The notes: generated by a model not told the origin, from the sequence alone. Shown: positions 32,825 through 42,777, counted from the first letter of the stretch. The stretch: DNA of 64,000 nucleotides from Paenibacillus glycanilyticus NBRC 16618 (GCF_004000805.1 NZ_BILY01000037.1:1-64000), one strand, 5' to 3'. A program made the numbers and translations.

Positions 32825-32887
32825 TGGCATTCCCCCAGTAGGCTTCTGCCATTATCGTATGCGGCTTGGGCGTCAGCGGTTCATGCC

Positions 32888-34732
32888 CTAAAGACTGATG
32901 ATGATTTCTTTGCCGGAAGGACTAACCGCCCGGATCCGATCATCCTGCACGGACAGCTGGATTGACTGCTGCCATTGCTCAGGCAGAGCCTCTTCCAATG
33001 CGGCCGGCTCTCCGTAGACTGCGGCAATCAGAATATGCGTCCCCGGCTGAAGCTTTGCCTGAAGCGTAGGAATAGCCGTTCGCGGATGCATCAGGTTGGT
33101 ATTGGACTGGGCTTGAACAAGCTCGGCCCGCTCATAACCCCGAATGCCCGAGATGCCGCTGCCGCCAAAGCCGGTCCGGCCGATCAAGCTGCAGGGTTGC
33201 TTATTGACTCCAAGCGTTGCGTCAAGCGGAAGAGCAAAGCCCCCTTCAGCCGCATCCAGCCCTCTTGCGGTCTCGATCCGGTGAATCCTTAAGTGCCAAG
33301 GCAATCCGGCGATCAGATAAGTCGTCACCGTGACATCCCGCCACGGCTTCCAGACAGAGATAAGGATGTCGCCATCGATGCTGGTCTCTTCGTTTTTCCG
33401 GCGAACGCGATACAGGTTATCTTCCTCGCTTAAGGCAAGCATGGAGTCGTAAGCTCCTTGGGACAACCCCCACTCCGCACGCGGCACGCTGAAACCGAAG
33501 GATGCGGAATAAACAAACTTCTCGTATTTCGCCGAGGTATGAGTATGCTCGTTGGTTCCGGGATGTCCCGCGTTAAACGCCGCAACATGGTCGCGTTCGC
33601 TATGCCTGCAGACAACAAGATGAGGGGCCTGCTGCGCCGAAATAGCCGGCAGCTCCGGCAGCGGAAGCTCCTCTGCCTGCCAGAACGGATGCTCTTCCGG
33701 CAATGCGAGCGGCAGAAAGGCTTTAAACGCCCAATAGACGGATCCAGGGGCATTATAATTTTCGGCCATAATCAGATTGGGATAGCTGTATCCAACCGTT
33801 AATACGCCATCGGGCGAGAAAATCGGCTGACTGAGCCACCAACGCAGATGGCGCAAATACAATCCTTTGACAACGCCAAGCTCAAACGGCAGCATATCGG
33901 CAAAAGCATACGCTCCCCACAAAGCTCCCTGCGCGAATCGGTAAGTCAAGCTGCGCCCGTAAGGAAGCGCCCTGCCATCCTCGGCGAACCAGTTCACGAA
34001 CTGCCCGGCGAACGAGATACTGCGTTCTTCGAAGCGAGCTGCACGTTCGGGATCCTCTTCCTTCATCAGTGCCGAATAGAGAAGTCCGCAGTAATGAAAA
34101 GCCAAGGGCACGTAATAGTCGCTATGACCGTTTACTCCGTCTTCGTACCAGCCATCCTTCAGATAAAACTGTTCCAGCCGGTTCAGGTTCGCCTCAAGCT
34201 GATCCTTCGCGTAAGGAAGACCAAGCTTATGGAAGCCTACGTTAACAAGGACATGGAAGAACAGCCAATTGCAATCATGAGCCCGGCGGCTGTTAATTTG
34301 ATTCAGCCAATTATAGAAGTGCTGCTTCGCCTCTGCGCCAAGCGGCTCCCACAAACGGTCAGGGGCAATAGCTAACGCAAGGCCAAGCGAAGCCATCTCC
34401 ACCAGGCGCTGATCGTGATCGGCAACCTCGCCCCAATACTCCTCATGCTCGGGATTGGTGCCGTTTGTTATTCCTTTCAACACCAGCTGCAGCAGCTCTT
34501 CATCAGCCTTAACAGAGCCAGCCGCAAGCGGGGCCAGCCCCCAGACAATACGGGAGAAGCCTTCCATCCCCGCTACTTCCGGAGCTTGGCCGGCGCCGGA
34601 TCCGTTCAGCTCCAGTCGTGCTCCACCGGCTGAATAATAAGGCAGGAGCGGCTTGGTGAGCTGGCTGAATGCCTGCTCCAGGTCTGCTTTGTTGCGTAGC
34701 GGATTCGAAGCAATCGGCACGCTTACTCCCAT
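32888..34732 (-). CDS. DUF2264 domain protein (probable glycoside hydrolase)
   Basis: 614 residues. The N-terminal two thirds show DUF2264: G-A-R-L-E-L-N-G-S-G, E-G-F-S-R-I-V-W-G-L-A-P-L, W-L-F-F-H-V-L-V-N and the aromatic-rich G-W-Y-E-D-G-V-N-G-H-S-D-Y-Y-V, all typical of an alpha/alpha barrel. The last 220 residues are beta-rich. DUF2264 proteins often sit beside uronate-acting enzymes and have been placed in a glucuronidase family. No signal peptide, so it works in the cytosol. It overlaps the GH88-like gene by 10 nt and is the last enzyme of the locus. Confidence 0.8.
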   Translation of the reverse strand: MGVSVPIASNPLRNKADLEQAFSQLTKPLLPYYSAGGARLELNGSGAGQAPEVAGMEGFSRIVWGLAPLAAGSVKADEELLQLVLKGITNGTNPEHEEYWGEVADHDQRLVEMASLGLALAIAPDRLWEPLGAEAKQHFYNWLNQINSRRAHDCNWLFFHVLVNVGFHKLGLPYAKDQLEANLNRLEQFYLKDGWYEDGVNGHSDYYVPLAFHYCGLLYSALMKEEDPERAARFEERSISFAGQFVNWFAEDGRALPYGRSLTYRFAQGALWGAYAFADMLPFELGVVKGLYLRHLRWWLSQPIFSPDGVLTVGYSYPNLIMAENYNAPGSVYWAFKAFLPLALPEEHPFWQAEELPLPELPAISAQQAPHLVVCRHSERDHVAAFNAGHPGTNEHTHTSAKYEKFVYSASFGFSVPRAEWGLSQGAYDSMLALSEEDNLYRVRRKNEETSIDGDILISVWKPWRDVTVTTYLIAGLPWHLRIHRIETARGLDAAEGGFALPLDATLGVNKQPCSLIGRTGFGGSGISGIRGYERAELVQAQSNTNLMHPRTAIPTLQAKLQPGTHILIAAVYGEPAALEEALPEQWQQSIQLSVQDDRIRAVSPSGKEIIISL

Positions 34733-35883
34733 GGAATCGTGACGCCCCCTTTAAGACGAGCAAGACCCTCCACAAAGAAATAGTCGCCGTATATAAGCGG
34801 CACATCCATATTTTTGCGTTCCGGATAATGGCTCGTGCCATGCAAGATAAGCCCTTCTTCCTCTTCCTCGCCAAACGAGCCGTAGTTCTCGTATAACGAT
34901 TTCAGAATCCGCTCTCCCGCGCTTCGATAGCTGGATGCCTCCGCCGATGGCACAAGCTCGGCCAGCAGCAGCAAGCCGCAAGCCGCGCATGCCCCGGCTG
35001 AAGAATCGCGAAGCCATTTCGTGTCCTCCGGCGCGCGGAAATCCCATACCGGTACGCTGTCCTCAGGCAATTGGGACAGGAAGAAATGCGTTACTTGCTT
35101 GGCTGCATCCAGAAGGTCCTTGCGGCCCGTATGCTTGGCGGCCAAGGTCAATCCATAGACCGCCCAAGCTGTGCCGCGCGACCAAGCGGATTCCGGTCCA
35201 TAGCCTTGACCGCCAATAAATTCGGCAACCTCGCCGGTCCTAGAATCAAACCGCACAATGTGACGGACCGAGCCGTCGGTACGGATAAAATGATTCAATA
35301 CGGTACCCATATGAGCTTCGGCAACATGACTGTATCTCGGGTCGCCCGTCTCGCGTGATGCCCATTGCAGGAGAGGAACGTTCATCGCGCAGTCGATAAT
35401 CGCCCAGCCGCTGTTGTCTTCCCCTTCACTCCAAGGGTTCCAGGCACGGATGAAATTGCCCTTCAGGTTAAAGCGGCCCATCAAATAGTTCGCTGCCTTC
35501 AGCGCTCTTCGGCGGGACTCTTCGCCGCCATTCAGCTTATAATTGATCACGCTGGTCAGAATCCACATAAAGCCGATATCGTGGTCGAGCCGGTCATAAC
35601 CGTCCAGCACCTCGTCCAGCTTCAGCTCGCATTCTTCCGCAATCCTGCGGAAAGGAAGGCCGGCATTCGCTTCGCCTTCATGCAATAACCACAACAGTCC
35701 CGGCCAGAAGCCTGCCGTCCACCAATGCGGGGCTTCAAGCACATATTGGCCGCCTTGGCTCGCATGAGGGAATTCCGCACCGATGCGGGCGCTTGTCCGC
35801 AATACCTTTTGCACCGTTTGTTCCCAAGCTTCCTTTACCCATGATGCGGTTCCGAGCTGGTTAGCAGCCATTGTATTTGTCAT
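34723..35883 (-). CDS. GH88-type unsaturated glucuronyl hydrolase
   Basis: 386 residues of (alpha/alpha)6 barrel. The two catalytic-region aspartates of GH88 appear in D-H-D-I-G-F-M and W-A-I-I-D-C-A-M-N, with F-I-R-A-W-N-P-W and A-W-S-R-G-T-A-W-A. GH88 enzymes hydrate the double bond of the unsaturated uronic acid left by polysaccharide lyases and release the remaining sugar. No signal peptide: intracellular action on imported oligosaccharides. It begins directly after the heparinase-type gene stop (TAAATG) and overlaps the next gene. GH105 is the alternative, but the motifs favour GH88. Confidence 0.88.
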   Translation of the reverse strand: MTNTMAANQLGTASWVKEAWEQTVQKVLRTSARIGAEFPHASQGGQYVLEAPHWWTAGFWPGLLWLLHEGEANAGLPFRRIAEECELKLDEVLDGYDRLDHDIGFMWILTSVINYKLNGGEESRRRALKAANYLMGRFNLKGNFIRAWNPWSEGEDNSGWAIIDCAMNVPLLQWASRETGDPRYSHVAEAHMGTVLNHFIRTDGSVRHIVRFDSRTGEVAEFIGGQGYGPESAWSRGTAWAVYGLTLAAKHTGRKDLLDAAKQVTHFFLSQLPEDSVPVWDFRAPEDTKWLRDSSAGACAACGLLLLAELVPSAEASSYRSAGERILKSLYENYGSFGEEEEEGLILHGTSHYPERKNMDVPLIYGDYFFVEGLARLKGGVTIPWE

Positions 35884-37725
35884 TTAAGATTCCACCTGTT
35901 CCTGAAATTTGAAGTTTAATTTAACCGTCTTTTCAAGGGACGCTTCCTCTTTCGAAATAAGATAAATGCGATAATAGCTTTCTTCCTGACCCGAATGATT
36001 GGAATACGTTCGTTCTATAATGGAGACTTCCAGGCTTTGAGGTTCAAAGGACAATACAACCGAATGCCGGCTGCCATTCAAGACAATCTGGCCTTCCGAC
36101 CGCACGAATGGCGGGCATTGGCTGACGATAACCTCCGTAATGGTCCCGCCTTCTTTGTCGAATCGGAAGGTGTCCGTTAACTCAAGCTCGGGAAGTCCGG
36201 TTTTATGCCAGACAAATTCGCGCTCAAACGTTGCAAGTCCGCTGCCCGGGTAACAGGCTGCAAGCTCCAGCATGAGCCGGTCCTCCGATTCGCCCTGCTC
36301 TACCCATTCAACGGAAGCCTTGCTCTCGGCGCCAACAGCCTGAAGCTGCCCGTTCACAATCGGCAAGGAATGTCCTTGCGCCCCCGTACAGTCGTATTCG
36401 TACCGGCCTTCCCCAAAGTATTGCGCCGTATATTCCCCGCTCCCGAGATCCACGGCAAACGCCGGATCGTCTTCCGCAATCAGAATGAAATGGCCCACGT
36501 CATTATGATTATGCGGTTCATCGTTATGTCCACCCTTGGCCGCAAAGCCAAAGCTGCCGGAAGCATGGCTTACCCGCGAAATCAGCCACTGGGCATCCGC
36601 CAAATACCAGCTTCCGCTTGGCCAGTCCGATTGTCTCGGAGCTTGCGGCTTGAACCAGAGCAAATTGCGCAAAGCATGGGCGAAGCGGCTGCAATGATCA
36701 TCGGTAAAGCCCGCCCGTATCGACAATGGGGCAAAGCTCACTTCTTCAACGTTAGAAGCCAGATAATCGGACAAGCCGATGTTTACGCTTACATGTGAAG
36801 ACGCATCCGAGAAGTTGGCCGGCCGGTTCCCTGCGAGATAAGCTTTTTGCTGGAATCCGGCGATGTTCCGTACATGCCTTGAATCAAGCAAATCCGCCCT
36901 TCCGGCGGTGGCGCGCTTCAGCAGATCGGCGAAATAAACGAAATAACCAAAACCGTAATTCCAATAACCCGGACCTTCCGCGCAAGCTCCGTCTTCCCCA
37001 AAGCCGGATAAATAATGATTCATCGTTCCGATTGCCCGGTGAAGGATAGCCGCTCTTCGCTCTTTGTCGATGCCTAGCAAAAGGGCTGTTGCCCCAATCG
37101 ACCCCGCGCATACCGCCGCCCAGTTATGATCGGCTGTCTCCCAATGATAGGGAGGAAATCGATCATCCAGATAAGGGGCAAATATTCTTCGCTCGATCTG
37201 TACCCGAATGTCCTCCCGCAGCGCGGAAGGAAGCGATTGTTCCGTAATCGTCAGAATCTCAGCCAACGCAAATCCGGTTTCGGATGCAAAAAGATCAATA
37301 TGGCGGTCAACCGAATTCCCTCTCATATGAGCCGGCAAGCACCAAGTCATCTCCTCCAGAACCGCCTCAATCGTATCGATCAGGGCCTGGCGATATTCCG
37401 CTGAATCGGGGAAAAGGCAATGCAGCAGCGCAAAGGAAGTAAGCCGGCTCCTGCGTTCGAAATACAGTCCTTCGTAAATAAGGCGGTTCCCGTTCGTCTC
37501 GAACAGATCGTATATGTCCCGGGACAGAACGGGAATTGGACGGTCAAGCAGGCGTTCCCCCTCTTCCCGAATCTCCCCAATCATGTCCGAGTAAGCCGGG
37601 GATTCCGCTATCCCTCTCCAGTCCGCTTTGTTCCCGGAGTACGTATATACATCGCTGGCCGCCGCTGACTGATCCGTCAGCCATCCTTCCAGCACTTCCT
37701 TCGGCCAATCGTAATTCGTCCGCAA
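35884..37725 (-). CDS. Heparinase II/III family lyase
   Basis: 613 residues. The N-terminal 330 residues or so are an alpha/alpha toroid, with W-E-T-A-D-H-N-W-A-A-V-C. The C-terminal half is a beta-sandwich with the family motif H-N-H-N-D-V-G-H-F near residue 405. The family eliminates uronosyl linkages of acidic polysaccharides such as heparan, heparin or alginate, making unsaturated products. The exact polymer is unknown. No signal peptide is visible, so it should act on oligosaccharides inside the cell. The start is TTG at 37725, with AGGAGG eight bases upstream. It lies 13 nt after the YesN-type regulator gene. Confidence 0.85.
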   Translation of the reverse strand: MRTNYDWPKEVLEGWLTDQSAAASDVYTYSGNKADWRGIAESPAYSDMIGEIREEGERLLDRPIPVLSRDIYDLFETNGNRLIYEGLYFERRSRLTSFALLHCLFPDSAEYRQALIDTIEAVLEEMTWCLPAHMRGNSVDRHIDLFASETGFALAEILTITEQSLPSALREDIRVQIERRIFAPYLDDRFPPYHWETADHNWAAVCAGSIGATALLLGIDKERRAAILHRAIGTMNHYLSGFGEDGACAEGPGYWNYGFGYFVYFADLLKRATAGRADLLDSRHVRNIAGFQQKAYLAGNRPANFSDASSHVSVNIGLSDYLASNVEEVSFAPLSIRAGFTDDHCSRFAHALRNLLWFKPQAPRQSDWPSGSWYLADAQWLISRVSHASGSFGFAAKGGHNDEPHNHNDVGHFILIAEDDPAFAVDLGSGEYTAQYFGEGRYEYDCTGAQGHSLPIVNGQLQAVGAESKASVEWVEQGESEDRLMLELAACYPGSGLATFEREFVWHKTGLPELELTDTFRFDKEGGTITEVIVSQCPPFVRSEGQIVLNGSRHSVVLSFEPQSLEVSIIERTYSNHSGQEESYYRIYLISKEEASLEKTVKLNFKFQEQVES

Positions 37726-37737
37726 GTTTCTCTCCTC

Positions 37738-39339
37738 CTAACCGCGATATTCGGTTGGCGTTAAGCCCGTCTGCGCTTTGAACGTCTTGATGAAATAGCT
37801 CTGGTTGTCGTAGCCGAGCATTTCGCAAATTTCGCTTACGTAATAATTCGTTTGATCGAGCAATTCCTTTGCCCGTTCAATCTTCTGGTCGGTGACATAT
37901 TCAATAAAGGTCAGGCCGGTCTCCTTCTTGAAGAACCGGCTGAAATAGCTTGGATTCATATGCAGATGAGCCGCTACTTCCTCCAGCGAAATTCGTTTGC
38001 CCAGATTCATCGACACATACTTGCAGGCTTCCGATACTTCTCGGCGTTTGCTCACCGGCAAGGCTTCTTCTCTCGCTGCGATGTAAGACTGAAGCTGCGT
38101 GTGGAACCACTCGAACAGCCCCCGCAGAGAATCGAAATAAACGATTTCCTTGTGCAGCTTCTCTGCGGTTAAGGTCTGGGAGGCAAACAGCATGGCATGC
38201 AGCTTGAGCCGCATATCGATAAGCAGCTTCAGCACCCAATCCCTTACTTCCTCGGAAGCGTATTGCTCCTTGCGGATATGCGCCTCCCATTTGCCGGCAA
38301 GCGCTCTGATTTTATCGCTGTCCTTCGCCATAATCGCTTCGCGAATTTCCGCGGCTGCCTGGTCGTACATCGCAAGAAGCCCGGAGGAAGGCTGGGTGCC
38401 CTTCTGCCATTTGGCGGTTTCCCCTTTGGACAAATAGAACCGCTGTTCATCGGCTTTCAGCAAGTTGCACAAGGCCTGCTTCAGCAGCTGCGGATTGTCG
38501 CAGCCCGTTCCAATCAGGAAGGCCATCTGAATCTTCAGCACCTGACCAAGCGTCCGCTGCACGGTTTGAATGCTAGCCTGTACCTGATCGTAAACGTTTT
38601 GCTTGAGACCCGGCTTAAAAGAGAAGAGCAGCAAGGATTGCCGGCTGCTGTAACCGATATGCACGACGCGCAGCGGCAGTTCCGCCAGCAATTCCTCCAT
38701 CACGTTGCTGATCGCGAAATGCAGCGTCTGATCCGAATCGAACCGGTTTTTGATCAGATTATAATTTTCCATAAAGCCGGCTACGGGAAGACAAAGCTCG
38801 CCGGGCTGGAACAACCCGTAGGAGCCGAAATCGCGCTGCCATTGCTCCGCGGAAATTAGCGGCTGCTGGACAAATTCGCGGAACAGCTTCTCCTTGCGCA
38901 AATCCTCGGTTTCGCTGACCATCCGCTTCATTTTGTTTTGCTCGGATAACATTTGGCGTTCGCCGTCGAAGCCTTCCTTAAACTTCTGCAGCAGCCCAAT
39001 CAATTCCTCCGGATCCAATTGATCCTTAAGCAAGTAATCCTGAACATCCAGCCGCATTGCCTGCTGAGCATACTGGAATTCGCTATGGCAGGAGAGGATG
39101 ACAATCCTCACCGAAGGATTTAATTTTTTTACCCTTTGCGCGAGTTCCAGACCGTCCATCTTCGGCATCCCGATATCGGTCACGAGAATATCCGGAATTT
39201 CCTCCTGCACATGCTCCCATGCCGCAAGTCCGTTCTCATGCTTGCCGGATAAAACAAGACCAAGCTCCTTCCAATCCACTACTTCCGATAACAGCTCGAT
39301 TACCGGATAATCATCATCCACTAGCATCACTTTATACAT
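37738..39339 (-). CDS. YesN-type AraC response regulator
   Basis: 533 residues. The receiver domain (1-120) has acidic pocket D8-D9-D10 and phospho-acceptor Asp55 in V-T-D-I-G-M-P. A long linker of about 300 residues precedes two helix-turn-helix motifs of AraC type (about 435-530), with I-S-L-E-E-V-A-A-H-L and S-E-I-C-E-M-L-G-Y-D-N-Q-S-Y-F. Paired with the kinase next to it, this should activate the ABC transporter and enzyme genes of the same locus. It overlaps the kinase gene by 8 nt. Confidence 0.92.
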   Translation of the reverse strand: MYKVMLVDDDYPVIELLSEVVDWKELGLVLSGKHENGLAAWEHVQEEIPDILVTDIGMPKMDGLELAQRVKKLNPSVRIVILSCHSEFQYAQQAMRLDVQDYLLKDQLDPEELIGLLQKFKEGFDGERQMLSEQNKMKRMVSETEDLRKEKLFREFVQQPLISAEQWQRDFGSYGLFQPGELCLPVAGFMENYNLIKNRFDSDQTLHFAISNVMEELLAELPLRVVHIGYSSRQSLLLFSFKPGLKQNVYDQVQASIQTVQRTLGQVLKIQMAFLIGTGCDNPQLLKQALCNLLKADEQRFYLSKGETAKWQKGTQPSSGLLAMYDQAAAEIREAIMAKDSDKIRALAGKWEAHIRKEQYASEEVRDWVLKLLIDMRLKLHAMLFASQTLTAEKLHKEIVYFDSLRGLFEWFHTQLQSYIAAREEALPVSKRREVSEACKYVSMNLGKRISLEEVAAHLHMNPSYFSRFFKKETGLTFIEYVTDQKIERAKELLDQTNYYVSEICEMLGYDNQSYFIKTFKAQTGLTPTEYRG

Positions 39340-41149
39340 GAGGACGCCCCTCCTCCCGAATAGGGATATGCATCATAATGCGTGTTCCTTGTTCGCTCTC
39401 GACGGTAATATGAAAGGCATCTCCAAACATAATCCGCATACGCTCCGCGACGTTCGCCACGCCGATTCCTGACATTCCTGGTCCTGTTGAACGCCCGGTT
39501 TCTTGAAGTTCTTCCGTCCCTGATCCCGCAGCCGTTAGGCGCGCTCTCAACCGTTCCAATTGCTCAACATCCATTCCAACTCCGTCATCTTCCACCGATA
39601 GCTCAAGGAAGTGATCCTTTCTCTCTGCCGCAATCCGGATCGTTCCGGCACTTTGGTTAAAGCCGTGTATTAAAGCGTTCTCCACCAGCGGCTGCAAAAT
39701 AAACCGCGGGACCCGAATATCGAAGGAGGTTACATCCGCATCCACCTGCAGCCGTGCTTCCTCCTTCTGCCGCAGATTCATCAGCTCGACGTAATGCGTC
39801 AGCAGTTCGATTTCCTCATGCAGCATAATCGCGTCTTCATCCCGGCTGATCGTCATTCGCAGCAGCTTGGACAAAGAGGCAATCATCTTGGCACTGTCCT
39901 GGTCGCCGCTCCGCATCACTTTCATCCGGATCGAATTCAGCACGTTAAACAGAAAATGCGGATTAATCTGAGCCTGCAGCATCGCAAGCTCTGCCTTGCG
40001 CTTGCGCGCTTGGGTGAGCGATACTTCCGTAATCATTTCTTTAATGCGGTCGAGCATTTGGTCGAACAGAAAACCCAATCTGCCGATCTCGTCGGCGCCG
40101 CGTATACTGGATCGAACCTCCAGATTGCCCCGCTGGACGCTTGAAGCTACCTTCCCCAGCTTGATCAGCGGCTTTGTCAGCTGTCTCATCAAAAGGAGCA
40201 GCACCACGAGAAAGGCGATAAACGATACGATCTGGAATAAAAAGACCCGGTTAAAAATCGAGCTGATGTTCACGATCGCATCCTGATAAGGCTCCGTTGC
40301 CACCAGATGCCAGTCATTAAAGGAAAGATCAGCCGTTGTCAGCAGCAGCTTCTTATCCTCATCCTTAATAATGGAGGACGCGACGCGGGGATCCCTCTCC
40401 GCCATCTGCTTGCTGTATTCGAACTTCCCGTTCACTTGCTCCAGCTGGGGCGATGACAAAATCTTGCCGTCGCCGTCTACAAGGACAACCTCCTGACTGC
40501 CCGTCAGGCTGCCCAGGATCTTGCTGAACTTATTCTCCATCATCGTCACGATGACGTATCCGTAAATCCGGGTGCTGTCGAACCGGAGTGTTCTTGCAAC
40601 CGAGATCTGATACGGACTGCTTATGCGGTCGTAAGGAAAAATCGTCGGAGAAGTACTCACCCAATAAGACTGCAGCCCCGTCAGCTGCTTGAGGCTGTTG
40701 AACCAAGACTCCTTCTGGAAAGTAAGCGGATCCATTTCATCCTTGGAATAGTTCGTAAAGGTCTCTCCGTTGGTGAGAATAATGGTGATGTAGCTCTTCT
40801 CCCCTATATAAGTCAACGTCTCAAGCTGCTGCATAATCCGGCTCGTTGCCGTAAACTTCTCGTACGGATCCAAATCCGTATTCAGCATCTTGATAAAGCT
40901 TGCTTTCATATCCGCGTTTGCCTGCAAATAATTCGCCGTGTTGAGCATGCCTTGAAACAGATTATTGATCGAGCCGTTAACGAGCTGCATGGAATCCGTG
41001 GCATTTTCCTTCGCCTGGCGTTCTACGGCTTCACGGGTTAGCGAGTTATAGATCAGCATCGTTAGAACGGCGGGTATGAGAATACATATAACCGCTACTA
41101 AAGAAAGCTTCCCTCGAATGGAATGAAAATAAGACCTGATGCGGTACAT
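39332..41149 (-). CDS. YesM-type sensor histidine kinase
   Basis: 605 residues: a membrane helix near 15-37, an extracellular dCache-like sensor to about 285, a second helix near 293-315, a HAMP linker, then the histidine kinase domain. The phospho-acceptor His398 is in Q-I-N-P-H-F-L-F-N, the variant of the YesM/LytS class. The ATPase has N-A-L-I-H-G-F and D-D-G-V-G-M. YesM kinases sense extracellular sugar, often through the lipoprotein binding protein. It lies after the terminator of the binding-protein gene. Confidence 0.92.
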   Translation of the reverse strand: MYRIRSYFHSIRGKLSLVAVICILIPAVLTMLIYNSLTREAVERQAKENATDSMQLVNGSINNLFQGMLNTANYLQANADMKASFIKMLNTDLDPYEKFTATSRIMQQLETLTYIGEKSYITIILTNGETFTNYSKDEMDPLTFQKESWFNSLKQLTGLQSYWVSTSPTIFPYDRISSPYQISVARTLRFDSTRIYGYVIVTMMENKFSKILGSLTGSQEVVLVDGDGKILSSPQLEQVNGKFEYSKQMAERDPRVASSIIKDEDKKLLLTTADLSFNDWHLVATEPYQDAIVNISSIFNRVFLFQIVSFIAFLVVLLLLMRQLTKPLIKLGKVASSVQRGNLEVRSSIRGADEIGRLGFLFDQMLDRIKEMITEVSLTQARKRKAELAMLQAQINPHFLFNVLNSIRMKVMRSGDQDSAKMIASLSKLLRMTISRDEDAIMLHEEIELLTHYVELMNLRQKEEARLQVDADVTSFDIRVPRFILQPLVENALIHGFNQSAGTIRIAAERKDHFLELSVEDDGVGMDVEQLERLRARLTAAGSGTEELQETGRSTGPGMSGIGVANVAERMRIMFGDAFHITVESEQGTRIMMHIPIREEGRPHV

Positions 41150-41172
41150 CGCGTGAAGTCCCCCTTAGATAG

Positions 41173-41202
41173 AAAAGGGGGACAGTAACTCCCGTCCCCT
41201 TT
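41173..41202 (-). terminator. Terminator or attenuator after the binding-protein gene
   Basis: On the minus strand, AAAGGGGAC-GGGAGTTACT-GTCCCCCTTTT with a TTTTCT tail. It would leave the binding protein much more abundant than the kinase and downstream enzymes. Confidence 0.7.
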
Positions 41203-41221
41203 GGATATTTATTATACCTTA

Positions 41222-42637
41222 TTATTTTTTGTTCGCCGCAATAATTTCGTCCACGCGTTTCTTGGAGTTGGCAACGGTCGTATCGACGTCTTGGTTGCCA
41301 AGAATCAGCTTCTCGTACTCCTCGTTGATCGCTTTGTACACTTCGGCTTGGTAAGAAGCAGGAGCGATAATTTCCGTTGCTTTCGAGTTCACGAGCGTGT
41401 TCACCAGGCTGTCTTTGTCGACAAGCTCAGGGTTCTTCGTGCCGGCAAGAATCGTATCGATAATGCCCGCTACCTGATCGTTGCTTACGCCGTTCCAAGC
41501 CGGAATGTTTTTGCCTTGTACGACTTGGCCTTCGGTTGTGTACCAGCGAACGAATTTATAAGCTTCTTCCTTGTTCTTGGAGCTTTCCGATACCGCTACG
41601 TAATCCGTCGTAACCGGCGTAATGCCGGATTGGTCGCTGGCGTTGTTTTTCGGGAATGGCGCAACCGCCACATGGAACGTCAGAGGCAACGTATCCGTAC
41701 CGCCGATTTCCGTATTCATCCAGGAGCCGATTGTCAGCATGCTTGCCGATTGGTTGAAGAATTGGTTCCGGTAAGCCAGCTTTTGCGAGATCATATCCGA
41801 GTAAGGAACGGAGGACTTATCCTCTTTCTCCATTTTTACGCGAAGCTCAAGCGTCTTCTTGAAGTTAGGATCATCCAGGTTGGACGTGCCGTCCGCTTTC
41901 AGGAATTCGGATCCGGTTGGCTGGTTCTCCATCATCAGCTTCAGGTACTCCATCCAGCCGCCGTTTTGCGGACCGTGGAAGTAGGTGCCGTAGCGTTTGG
42001 TCGCGCCTTCGCCTTTGGTAAGCTTTTTCGCGTAGTCCGCGTAATCGTCCCAAGTCCAATCCGTCGGAACCGCAAGTCCCGCTTCGTCCAAATTGTCCTT
42101 GTTCAGAAGAACGTACCAAGGATTGAATTTGCCCGGCAGCGAGTACACCTTGCCGTTCAGATGCGTGTCAACCTTGTAGTCCTCTTCTACCTTGTAGCCG
42201 TCTTTCGCGAGGAAGTCGTCAAGCGGAGCTGCCATGCCAAGCGCTACGCGCTGCGCGTAACCCGCCGCGTCGCTAAACATCATCACGTCGATTTGCTCGC
42301 CGGATGCTACGGCAAGATCGAGCTTTTTCATCGATTCCTGCGTGTCGCCTTTTTCGCTCAGCTGTACAAGCTCAACAGTTACGTTCGGGTTCTTCTCATG
42401 GTAAGCATCGAGTGTTGCTTTCCAGTTGTAAGCTTGCTCCGTGCCGTACGTGTAGAGGCGGAGTTTGACCGGATCTCCGCTAGCACTGCCGCCAGCGCTC
42501 GTGCTTGCTTCCGTCGAAGGAGCCGCGCTTGCGTTCTTGTTGCCCGAATCACCGTTGTTGTTGGAGTTTCCGCAGCCTGCGAGAACTCCTGTAAGCAGTA
42601 AACTAATCGCCAATCCCGATGCCCATCTCTTTTTCAT
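41222..42637 (-). CDS. Sugar ABC transporter substrate-binding lipoprotein
   Basis: 471 residues. Signal peptide M-K-K-R-W with lipobox L-A-G-C (lipid Cys22), then an Asn/Ser/Gly-rich linker and the family 1 solute-binding fold (D-S-L-V-N-T-L and D-W-T-W-D-D-Y-A-D-Y-A). It captures oligosaccharides outside the membrane for the two permeases. GAGAGGGG before the ATG at 42637 decides the start over one nine codons earlier. It follows the permeases rather than leading them, and has its own TATAAT -10 (42689-42694). The ATPase is not in this locus and is probably a shared MsmX-type protein. Confidence 0.92.
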   Translation of the reverse strand: MKKRWASGLAISLLLTGVLAGCGNSNNNGDSGNKNASAAPSTEASTSAGGSASGDPVKLRLYTYGTEQAYNWKATLDAYHEKNPNVTVELVQLSEKGDTQESMKKLDLAVASGEQIDVMMFSDAAGYAQRVALGMAAPLDDFLAKDGYKVEEDYKVDTHLNGKVYSLPGKFNPWYVLLNKDNLDEAGLAVPTDWTWDDYADYAKKLTKGEGATKRYGTYFHGPQNGGWMEYLKLMMENQPTGSEFLKADGTSNLDDPNFKKTLELRVKMEKEDKSSVPYSDMISQKLAYRNQFFNQSASMLTIGSWMNTEIGGTDTLPLTFHVAVAPFPKNNASDQSGITPVTTDYVAVSESSKNKEEAYKFVRWYTTEGQVVQGKNIPAWNGVSNDQVAGIIDTILAGTKNPELVDKDSLVNTLVNSKATEIIAPASYQAEVYKAINEEYEKLILGNQDVDTTVANSKKRVDEIIAANKK

Positions 42638-42688
42638 TTCTAAATACCCCTCTCTGAAATGCAAGGTTATAGGATGTTGATAGTTTTC

Positions 42689-42694
42689 ATTATA
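42689..42694 (-). promoter_or_regulatory. -10 element of an internal promoter for the binding-protein gene
   Basis: On the minus strand, a perfect TATAAT 52 bp before the binding-protein ATG, without a recognisable -35, which would fit an activator-dependent promoter. The cre site at 42757-42772 lies about 63 bp further upstream. Confidence 0.4.
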
Positions 42695-42756
42695 GTGAGC
42701 GGCAATCCGGTAAGGATGAAACTATCTTTACCTAAATTGCAACAAATTCGACTTTC

Positions 42757-42772
42757 TTGCTAACGCTTTCAT
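42757..42772 (-). promoter_or_regulatory. cre site (CcpA catabolite repression)
   Basis: The minus-strand sequence ATGAAAGCGTTAGCAA matches every fixed position of the cre consensus WTGNAANCGNWNNCAW. It sits 5 bp past the permease stop codon, between the second permease and the binding-protein gene. CcpA binding here would reduce the binding protein and genes below it when better sugars are present. Confidence 0.6.
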
Positions 42773-42777
42773 GACGG

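Noticed and set aside
41201..42601. 466-residue open frame on the plus strand opposite the binding-protein gene
   Set aside because: Antisense shadow of the lipoprotein gene; repeated V/R/F-rich composition and no start signal.
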